From an uncultured Oscillospiraceae bacterium (GTDB taxonomy: Bacteria > Bacillota_A > Clostridia > Oscillospirales > Oscillospiraceae), in NCBI GenBank assembly GCA_900754605.1, contig CAAEDK010000033.1, positions 1 to 16,293 of the forward strand: 16,293 nt of DNA. Direction: 5' to 3'. The translations under genes were made by a program, and so were the position numbers. Below are positions 1 through 7,300 of this stretch, piece after piece. Each line of letters opens with the position of its first letter. The first letter of the stretch is position 1. The notes under the pieces are model-generated. The model saw only the letters and a program-made list of their open reading frames with translations, made no database searches and had not been told where the DNA came from.

Positions 1-345
1 CCCACGGGAGGCCGGCTGGGACTGGAGGGCTGCCGCGTTCCTGCTGTACCGACTGGGGGCTGGGTGCCGCCCACGGGAGGCCGGCTGGGGTCGGAGGCCC
101 GCTGTGCCCCTGCCATATCGGTCATGGGCTGGGTGTCCTCCCCAGGATGCTGGCTTGAGCCGGGAGGCCGCCGTGCCCATGCTGTGCCGATCGTGGGCTG
201 TGAGCTGCCCACGTGAGGCTGGCCGGAACTGGAGGCCCGCTGCGTCCCTGCCGTACCAGCCGGGGGCTGGGTACCGCCCACAGGGGGGCGGCTGGGACTG
301 GGAGCCCGCCGCGTCCCTGCCGTATCGGTTGGGGGCTGTATGTCC
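1..345 (-). repeat. 69-bp tandem repeats coding a 23-residue Pro/Thr/Gln-rich repeat
   Basis: Five consecutive units begin at about 1, 70, 139, 208 and 277, each 69 bp, and the array continues off the window edge. In the TrbL-like frame each unit encodes 23 residues of the type GTAGTxRxSSPSRPPVGGTQPP, with the third unit the most divergent. The period is a multiple of three and the frame is kept, so the array is part of the protein. Unit number could vary between strains by slippage or recombination. Confidence 0.9.
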
Positions 346-1938
346 CTTCTATAACTGGAATCCAGCTCTTTTCCTGCCCCATAGTCGCTTTTCCCGGGCG
401 CAGATACGCCTGGAGGAGTGGAGATTTTAGGCGTACCGTTTTGGCGTATCGGAGGCCGCTGCGGACGGTCCTGAGTGGCTTGCTGAGACGATTGCCGCTC
501 CGATGTGATACGAAATGCTTCTTTTCCGGTTTTCCGATAGGAGTGTGAAAAAGTACCTGCCGCATCGGTAGCCTGTTTGGAATGTGCTGCGGACTGATGC
601 TGGGAAGATGCTGCCTGCGTGGCCGCCTCAGCCCCTTCTGGCACCTGCCCCATAAGTATCGTGTTTATTCTGAAGCGCTGGCCGGCACCGGCTCCACCGC
701 TTCTCTGCTCGGGAGGAACAGATGTATGCCGGGTTGGCTTTGCGTCCGGCGGGCAGCTTGGGCCTCCGGACTTGGGCTGATCCTTGCGCGTTGAAGGCGG
801 CGCTGTCTGTGTTTCAGTAGAGGCAGACTGCTGCGCGCTTGTGCTTGCCGCATATGCAGCCCGTTCACTCTCCCGGTGCGTTCCAGACTGACCGCGGCCT
901 GGGCCACCCTGACCTGACCCGCCGCCAGGCGGCGTAGCCCCCCCACCCCCGGATGGAGGCGAAGAAGGCGGCGGGGTGCTGGAGCTGCCTGCAGCGTGGC
1001 CGCCGTGGGGCTTTGCGCCGCCGCTTCCCTTTGATGCGGCCGATGCGGAGCGGGTTACAGCCATTCCAAGCCCGCGAATGGCCGCAAAGGCCACCATACC
1101 AGGTAAACCACGCCCAAGCCCATCCCCGGTGATTGCGGGATTTAGGCCGATTCGTGCCACAACGCTGTCTATTTTTCGGGCTACTCTTGCAATGCCGACA
1201 ATCAGAAGCATCCAGGGCAGCACTCCCAAACCGGACGGCACATAGCCCATTGCGGAAATCAGCAGCTTCAAAAAGATGATGTTCATAACCATCATCAGAC
1301 ACATTGAAGCGAACATCCGGCACCAGCCCTTGAAGATGTCCTCTGTGCTCTTTGAGCCGCCCAGTCCGAATGCAAGCGGCGCCATTAGCACCAGAACAGC
1401 GGTCACTACATACCGTTCCGCCACTTCAAAGCACAGCTTAACAAACTGCCACATAACTACAAAGCCAACAATGATGATCAGCAGCCAGGACGCCCCAATA
1501 TTAAAATTGCTCTCATCCGGAATGGTCACGGTAACACTGCTTGGTATCTGGAGCATTTGTATGATCTGAGCGGAAATATTCAGCCCGATCTCACAGATTT
1601 GCTGGCTTGCCAGGAGAAGAAAGGCAAACACAAAGGTGCGGGTGAAGAGGAGTTTTGGGTCCTCGCCCTCAAAACCGAGGCCGGAGACCATGGACCGAAC
1701 GGCTTGGAATACAAGGTTTCCCATTAGGAGCGCCCAGCCGGCGGCAATCAGAATGGAAAGAATGTCCTTCGCAACAGGAGCTACCTGAAAAAAATAATCC
1801 AGGTCCATACTGAACACAGTCAGCAGGGAATTTGCAATGTACTGCACCATCTCCAGACACAGGCTGTAGATCCATTGCACAAAACCTTTGAAGATATTTT
1901 CAAGGATAGGAAATCCCCCCTATTCGGGGGACTCCCAT
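1..1938 (-). CDS. TrbL/VirB6-like conjugation channel protein (3' end outside window; apparent frameshift near start)
   Basis: Probable inner-membrane channel component of a type IV secretion (conjugation) apparatus. An open frame runs from about 1919 to base 1 with no stop. It encodes several hydrophobic segments (for example around 1790-1720, 1660-1600, 1490-1440, 1420-1370, 1310-1270 and 1220-1190), then a Gly/Pro/Ser/Gln/Thr-rich soluble tail that ends in 23-residue repeats. This shape (multi-TM core plus low-complexity tail) is typical of TrbL/VirB6 proteins of clostridial elements. The best start is ATG at 1938 behind AAGGAGG, but that frame stops after 12 codons. Removing one G from the G6 run (1920-1915) joins it to the long frame and gives an N-terminus beginning MGVPRIGGFPILENIFKGF. 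Without a shift, translation would need a weak internal GTG (1880) or ATG (1850). Whether the shift is a real mutation, recoding or a sequence error cannot be told here. The family call is by topology and context. Confidence 0.75.
1914..1931 (-). other. Hairpin over the G6 run at the start of the TrbL-like gene
   Basis: On the minus strand TCCCCC (1931-1926) can pair with GGGGGA (1919-1914) across a six-base loop. The structure lies just inside the presumed start codon and contains the homopolymer where the reading frame changes. It could promote polymerase slippage, ribosomal frameshifting or a sequencing error, or could dampen translation initiation. No function is shown. Confidence 0.4.
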
Positions 1939-2022
1939 TCGGCACGGGCCTCCTTCCAAACGCAATCCCCCGTTATTGGTTTATACTTTTACTGGGATAA
2001 AGCACCGGAGACGGGAGATATA

Positions 2023-2051
2023 GCGTGCGCTTCATGTGTTACAGCGCACGC
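2023..2051 (-). repeat. 8-bp GC-rich inverted repeat at the end of the zinc-ribbon gene
   Basis: GCGTGCGC and GCGCACGC face each other across 13 bases, overlapping the TAA stop of the gene that ends at 2039. No T-run follows in the direction of transcription, so it is more likely an RNA-stabilising or partial terminator structure between that gene and the TrbL-like gene than a full terminator. Confidence 0.45.
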
Positions 2052-2590
2052 CACCGGTCCGTGAGGCCCTTTTGACGGACGCAGCCCGAACAAACCAATG
2101 CGCCCTGCGCGTCTGCGAAACCGCAGCCGGCACAGGACACATTTTGATAGTCCGTATTTTCGTTCTCCAGGATGTCGTAGACAATGCGCGCTGCCTTCAA
2201 ACCGGAATCTGTCGGGCTGAAATAACACTCTGCGATGCCGCTGGCATGAAGCTCATTCAGCAGATGATAAAATTCCCTCCAGCGCCAAAAGCGTTCTTCA
2301 CTCAGAAATACGGCCTGCGCCATGCTGCTTGGGGCAGAATCCAGATAGCCGAAATGAAATTCCACCCTGCCGTTTCTGTTGATTCCAAAGGAGCAGGTTT
2401 GTCCATTTGCACGCAAAACCTTTACCGCCCCTCCAGACTCGGGGATGTGCTTGATTTGGACCGGCTCCAGCCGTATCTCGTCTTCCTTCATCTCATAAGC
2501 ATCCCAGGGGGCGAAGTACAAAGTTTGCCCGACCGAGAGCTGCCCTTTGAGGAATTTGACCCGTGCTTTTAGACGGGAATCTGGACTCAT
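2039..2590 (-). CDS. Hypothetical protein with C-terminal zinc ribbon
   Basis: A 183-residue soluble protein of unknown function. Near the C-terminus it has C153-x2-C156-x10-C167-x2-C170, a plausible four-cysteine zinc-binding ribbon. The N-terminal half looks beta-rich (residues about 15-85) and the middle is helical with many aromatics (FWRWREFYHLL near 101-111). No signal peptide or membrane segment is seen. The ATG at 2590 lies about 12 bases behind a GGAGAGGGG-like ribosome binding site. The radical SAM gene ends 40 bases upstream and the TrbL-like gene follows, so all three are probably co-transcribed. It could be a nucleic-acid-binding or adaptor protein, but nothing in the sequence fixes this. 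Confidence 0.75.
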   Translation of the reverse strand: MSPDSRLKARVKFLKGQLSVGQTLYFAPWDAYEMKEDEIRLEPVQIKHIPESGGAVKVLRANGQTCSFGINRNGRVEFHFGYLDSAPSSMAQAVFLSEERFWRWREFYHLLNELHASGIAECYFSPTDSGLKAARIVYDILENENTDYQNVSCAGCGFADAQGALVCSGCVRQKGLTDRWRAL

Positions 2591-2630
2591 TTCCAGTATT
2601 CAACCCCTCTCCGCAAAAATGTTCCGGCAT

Positions 2631-3503
2631 CTACAGCTCGGTAAAACCGTCCGGGAACTCTGCTTTGATGCGATAATAAACTGACTGGGGGCGTACCCAC
2701 AGCCGCTGGAACTTGTGCCACTGTTCCGCCTGCTTCCCGCTGGCGTCCCGGTAAAGCATCGCAAAGGGCCAAAAACCGGCCCGGTAGGTGTCAAGCAGCC
2801 GTTTTTCCGCCGCGTCCATCGTGTCTCCGGGGTAGCCGATCAGCACATAGCAGGCCGCCCGGTGTGAGGTCTGTGTGACGCCTTCTGAGCGCAGCAGCCG
2901 TCCAGCCGCAATCAGCGGCTCATAGTCATCCGGCGTGTCATAGGCAAAAAACATACGCTTGGCCCTAGACGCCTGAAGCAGTTCGACATGCCAGGGACGC
3001 AGCAGGCGGGCTTCCAGCCCCCCGGTAAAGGCCGGGCGTTCCTGCCGCTGCATGAGCATGGCAAAGACCGCCCGGATATGAGCTTCTGAACATGCCAGAA
3101 GGTTGTCGTCCAGTACATTCCACCCCGAGGTGATGGGGAGCTCACGCAGAACGCCGCCTTCCCGCTTTGGTACAGAGCAAAACCAGCATCGGTTGGGGCA
3201 TCCGCGTGATGTGATTACATATCCGTATTTGAGATAGCGGCCGGGGACGAACGCACCGCCTGGCTCACAAAAGGCCGGACCGCCCATTCGCACCGGAAGC
3301 CCTGTGGCGGACCACATATCCGCCAGCCGCTCCGCTTTTTGCATATCATAGGTGAAAGTTACGGAGATATGGACCTCGCTGATGTCCGGCAATTCCCCGC
3401 AAGGCGGCGGGCCGGTAAAGGCGTATGGGTCTTCTGGTGTAGCGGCCGTCCGTCTTGGGAATACCCTGGTGATTTTTCCGTGATTTGACGCCATATCTGT
3501 CAT
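2631..3503 (-). CDS. Radical SAM domain protein
   Basis: A 290-residue protein carrying C102-x3-C106-x2-C109 within SRGCPNRCWFC, the cysteine motif that ligates the [4Fe-4S] cluster of radical S-adenosylmethionine enzymes. Residues about 41-77 (VHISVTFTYD..., then LPVRMGGPAF) resemble the end of the Rossmann-like segment preceding the SAM barrel in B12-binding-type radical SAM proteins, but there is no room for a full cobalamin domain. The segments GGLEARLL and AACYVLIGYPGDT fit later barrel strands. At 290 residues it is short for the superfamily. The substrate is unknown. The start ATG overlaps the TGA of the VirB2-like gene (AATGA), with GGAGG 12 bases upstream, indicating translational coupling. 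Related short radical SAM proteins occur in phages and elements of Clostridia; no role in conjugation is established to my knowledge. Confidence 0.82.
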   Translation of the reverse strand: MTDMASNHGKITRVFPRRTAATPEDPYAFTGPPPCGELPDISEVHISVTFTYDMQKAERLADMWSATGLPVRMGGPAFCEPGGAFVPGRYLKYGYVITSRGCPNRCWFCSVPKREGGVLRELPITSGWNVLDDNLLACSEAHIRAVFAMLMQRQERPAFTGGLEARLLRPWHVELLQASRAKRMFFAYDTPDDYEPLIAAGRLLRSEGVTQTSHRAACYVLIGYPGDTMDAAEKRLLDTYRAGFWPFAMLYRDASGKQAEQWHKFQRLWVRPQSVYYRIKAEFPDGFTEL

Positions 3504-3886
3504 TGGGTGGACGTACCTCCGTCCGGATCAAGGGTTGCCAGACCATCGAAAAGAGGCTGGACGTATGCCAGGAATGCCCCAATCCCGTTTATGACGATCC
3601 AGCAAAGCCAGATCCGTTTGAGCCAATCCCATGCCTGGTCGGTTTTATGCTGGTTATTGGACACTTTGGCTCCGACAACGGCGACCGCCGACATCAATCC
3701 GGCCAGTACAGTGCTGATGCCTGCAATTTTTGTGTAGACATCCTTGATGATGCGGTCTGCGGCCTCCCACATGTCCTCTGCTGCGGCCGCTGAGATGGTC
3801 ATACTGAACAGAAGAATCACGATAAGCATGATCTGCATATAGTAGCGTGGGAGCTTAGGCCCCAAACGCTCGAAATATATCTTCAA
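3500..3886 (-). CDS. Small membrane protein, probable VirB2/TrbC-like conjugative pilin or channel subunit
   Basis: A 128-residue protein with an N-terminal hydrophobic stretch ending in Ala-Ala-Ala-Ala (likely signal peptide, residues about 17-36), then two further membrane segments (about 54-74 and 91-107) joined by a short polar loop. This topology, a processed leader plus two helices, matches VirB2/TrbC-type pilin subunits and the small membrane proteins placed just before TrbL-like genes in clostridial elements. Start choice: a frame-open GTG exists at 3895, but the GGAG overlaps it, whereas TTG at 3886 has GGAG eight bases upstream, so I prefer TTG. Family assignment is inferred from size, topology and neighbours. 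Confidence 0.72.
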   Translation of the reverse strand: MKIYFERLGPKLPRYYMQIMLIVILLFSMTISAAAAEDMWEAADRIIKDVYTKIAGISTVLAGLMSAVAVVGAKVSNNQHKTDQAWDWLKRIWLCWIVINGIGAFLAYVQPLFDGLATLDPDGGTSTQ

Positions 3887-3920
3887 AAAGACCACTCCAA
3901 TCTGAAATATTATGTTTCCG

Positions 3921-4247
3921 TTACAGAATCAGCGGACAGGGATTGCCGGCAGTTTGATTCGCCGTATTTTCATAAAAGGCATCAATGTCCCCCATAGCGT
4001 CATAGGGCAGATGAAGCCAAACAATCGTCAACACATCCAGAGGATATGTCCACGACGCTGCCTGGCGGACTTGCCTGAGCATCTGCTCCGCACCGTAATT
4101 TGCGGCGGGCGGGACGTAGGAGCGGCCGGCCGCATCCATATACACCAAATGTTCATCTTTGGAAATAAAACGCCCTCCCAGCAATGACGCATAGGAAAAC
4201 GCCGCTTGGCGCAGCTCATTGTTTCCGTAGAAATCCGCGTATCGCAC
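3921..4247 (-). CDS. Hypothetical protein, 108 residues
   Basis: A small soluble protein of unknown function beginning MRYADFYGNNELRQAAF and ending NPCPLIL. No signal peptide, membrane helix or metal motif is seen. The frame is open up to an ATG at 4313, but those extra codons run through the hairpin that follows the giant surface-protein gene. The GTG at 4247 has a perfect AGGAGG nine bases upstream, so I place the start there. It is the first gene after that hairpin and precedes the VirB2-like gene by about 35 bases, so it probably opens the transfer operon. Confidence 0.7.
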   Translation of the reverse strand: MRYADFYGNNELRQAAFSYASLLGGRFISKDEHLVYMDAAGRSYVPPAANYGAEQMLRQVRQAASWTYPLDVLTIVWLHLPYDAMGDIDAFYENTANQTAGNPCPLIL

Positions 4248-4278
4248 AAAAGCTCTCCTCCTGTTCGTATGGGAAAGC

Positions 4279-4306
4279 GGTGGGACGGCCCGCAGGCCGT
4301 CCCACC
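4279..4306 (-). terminator. Strong hairpin after the giant surface-protein gene
   Basis: A perfect 12-bp stem, GGTGGGACGGCC against GGCCGTCCCACC, with a four-base loop, begins 17 bases past the TGA of the surface-protein gene. On the minus strand it is followed only by GCTTTCCC, so the T-run is poor. It may terminate incompletely, giving partial read-through into the transfer genes. Confidence 0.65.
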
Positions 4307-4322
4307 AGTTCACTTTATTGCG

Positions 4323-7300
4323 TCAATAACCAGTTTTGGGCAGTGTCGGCTCATTCAGTCTAACGATCAGAGTGATCCACGCAGCCCGTCCGGTTTCCCA
4401 CTGGCTCATGTACTGGCCGCCGGCATCGACCCGGTTGACCACCTGATAGCCATTGGCTAGGCTGGCGCTGGCCTGCACAGTGACAGTGGGCTTCACTACC
4501 GAGGCAAATCCAGCCGGGACTTTTCCGAATTCCAGACGCACATCCGTGACTACCTCGCCCTGCATCAGCTGGACAGCCGATAAATCGAAGGCGTAGTTGT
4601 TGGTACTGAGTAGGTTGGTTGCCAGTACACGGTAATCGTTATAGTTGGTCTTATAGGTGATCTGGTAGTTGAGTCGGGTGTTGTAAGTGCCGGTCGTGAT
4701 GGTCTTGGCTGTGGAGCAGTCCGTGGGGAATTGGTCGTGGAGATAGAAATTCTCCAGCGCCACATTGGAGTTGTTGGCCACCGTGAGGTCATAGCGCATA
4801 GAGTCCCCGGCCAGGAGCTGCTTGTTCCCGGTTTTGGTGACTGTGACCTTCAGATTGGCCGGCTTGTCATAGACCGCGATTTTGATGATCTGCCCCGCAT
4901 ACTCCAGCGTGACATCGTGGACAGTGGGATCAAGCTGGAAATAGGCGGGTGCAGTGACTTCCCGGATTTTATAACGCGTCAAAGGCAGGGGCTTGGAGGC
5001 AGCAACACCCCGGGCGTCCGTGGTGATGTAGTCCACCACCCGGCCGCTGCGCTCATGGATGATTTCATAGATAGCTCCCTGGAGGGGTGTTCCTGCCGGA
5101 TCACCTGTGACAGGATTGGCTTCAGAGGCGTACTTGTAAATCTGGATCTGGCCGGTAATGGCCTCGTTGACCCACTCAATTTCCGCTGTGCGGCCTGGGC
5201 GCACATAGACGGTCTTATACTCTTCGTCTAAGATATAGCCTTCAGCCGCTTCCAGCTCCCTCAAGTAAAACCGTCCGCTGGTATTGGCGCCGTCCGGAAG
5301 GTCGTCAGAGGTGATGTAAACATAGCCGTTATCATCGCTGGTGAACTCACCGATGGGATTGCGGTCCTCATCGTAGAGCAGGAACTTGACGCCATAGATA
5401 CCCTCGCCGCTGGTATCCACCTTATGGATCAAAATACCGGAATTGGCCTCATTCTTGATCCGCAGGGTGGTCACTTCTCCGTTTTTGACCTCGAAATAAT
5501 GGGGGGTATCGTCCAGACGGAAGTCGGGATTTGCTTCGATTTCAACTGCATAATAGGAGCCGTCCTCCAGGGCAAGATAGGCCCTGCCGTTTCGGTCTGT
5601 GGTGATGGTATCTACCAGGGCATCATCCATGCGGCGGATCTCAAAGGTGGTATCAGGAATCCGTTCAGAGGTCTTGCTCGCATTGACCTTGATGATCTCC
5701 ACGCCGCCCACGGCGTTGTTGTAAAAACGGAGGGTCTGCGTATCATTGGGGTTGATGGTGACGGTCTGGCTCTGGCTGTCCGGGTCGATGGTGAATCCAG
5801 GTACGCTCTCCAGTTCCGTTACGATGACGGTGCCCGTGACACCAGACAGCGTGATCTTACCCGAGGAGTCAGAATAATAGATCCCGTTGGAGGACAGGGT
5901 GCCTCCGGCAGCGTCCACAAACTGCCCATTGGCGTATTTGATTTCAAATTTGACGCCCTTCAGAGGAACCGTTGTGCTTCCGGTGCGCCCCCACTTTTCG
6001 ATCACGAGGTTTCCCAGGGGCTTGTTGCGGAACTCCAAGGTCACCGTCTGTCCGGCCTTGATTTGGGCAGTCTGGGGTGTGTCATCCAGAAGGAAACCAT
6101 CTTTTGCCCGGGTTTCTTTGACCACAAGTGTGGTGCCGGGGTCGATGCCCTCAATGAGGATGGTCCCGGCGGAATCGGTAGTGAAATAGCCGTTGCTGTC
6201 GCCCACCACCGTGCCGTCGCTCTCGGTCACAAAGAACTGAACATCAGAAATCGGAGAGTTATCGGCACTGGACACCTTTTTGATGAGCAGCGAGCCCTTG
6301 GGACTGTTGCCAAAATAGACCTGAACAACCTCCTGATCCTCGCCGGAGAGATAGACCGTCTGAGGCGGGGTGTCGATCACATGAGAGCCATCACTGGAGA
6401 GCTCTTCTATGATGTAAGTGCCGGCTTTGCAGCCCGTGACGGTGAAAGAGCCATTGGCCGAAGTCCGGTAGGTCCCGATGACGGTGCCGCCGGTACCGGA
6501 GGTGTTGCCGCTCAGGTAACGGACCTGGAACACAGCCCCCTCAATGGCGGCTCCAGTCTCACTGTCATATTTCCACACGGAAATAGCCGAGAGAGGCCGG
6601 TTGCTGAAGCGGAACGTGTGCCCCTCGCCTGCGGCGATAAACGCCTCCTGCGTGTCCGGGTCCGCCAGAGCAAAGCCCGGCGCCGGCTCCAGCTCCTTTA
6701 CCCGAAACCAGCCATCACGGAGGGAGAGGTCCGGGTCGGAGAGCACGATACGGCCCTCTTCATCGGTGTAGAACACGCCCAGGTCGTTGTACTCTCCGGT
6801 AGCGGTGTTGTTGGATGCGTACCAAACCTGGAACGGTACATTTTCGATTCGATCATGTGTGATTGAATTTTCCTTGATAATCTCGATGGTGGGGCGCTTA
6901 TAATTTTGGAAATAGACATCCCGATCGCGATTGGGGAACAGCGTCACCAGCTGGGACTCCTCCGCCAGCAGGTAGGGCTCCGGAACCGACTTTTCGATGA
7001 CCTCTACAACGCCGGGCAGCAAGTTCTCCACCACGGCGACACCGGTCTCATCCGTTTTTACCTCGGCAATAGAATGGCCGTCGGCGCCTTTCACCAGATA
7101 GACGGTCCCGGGGATCGGAGCCCCGGTGTCCCCATCGGCCTTATGGATATAGAGATTGGGGCGCTTGTCATTGGTCAGGGTAATGGTGCTGGTCTGGCCG
7201 GGAAACAGCTCCACATGGTGCTCGGTATCATCCGGGATGTGATCCAGCACCGAGGACAATTCACGCACGGAATAAACGCCAGGCTCCAAACCGGAGATCA

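Noticed and set aside
1..345. Possible CRISPR array in the evenly spaced repeats
   Set aside because: The 69-bp units are contiguous with no unique spacers and keep a reading frame; they are coding tandem repeats.
865..1323. 152-residue minus-strand frame inside the TrbL-like gene
   Set aside because: Out of frame with the membrane protein, Arg/Trp-rich and without a ribosome binding site; a product of the GC-rich third positions.
1669..1875. 68-residue minus-strand frame near the TrbL-like start
   Set aside because: It is in the frame of the ATG at 1938 after that frame's stop, and encodes no membrane segments, unlike the overlapping long frame. It is a shadow.
4248..4313. N-terminal extension of the 108-residue gene to ATG 4313
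   Set aside because: These codons run through the hairpin that follows the giant gene, and the ATG has no ribosome binding site, while GTG 4247 has AGGAGG at nine bases.
5424..6866. 480-residue open frame on the plus strand
   Set aside because: It is antisense to the Cna-B repeat gene, shows no recognisable domain, has no ribosome binding site, and follows from the codon use of the repeats. The minus-strand frame has clear domain structure.
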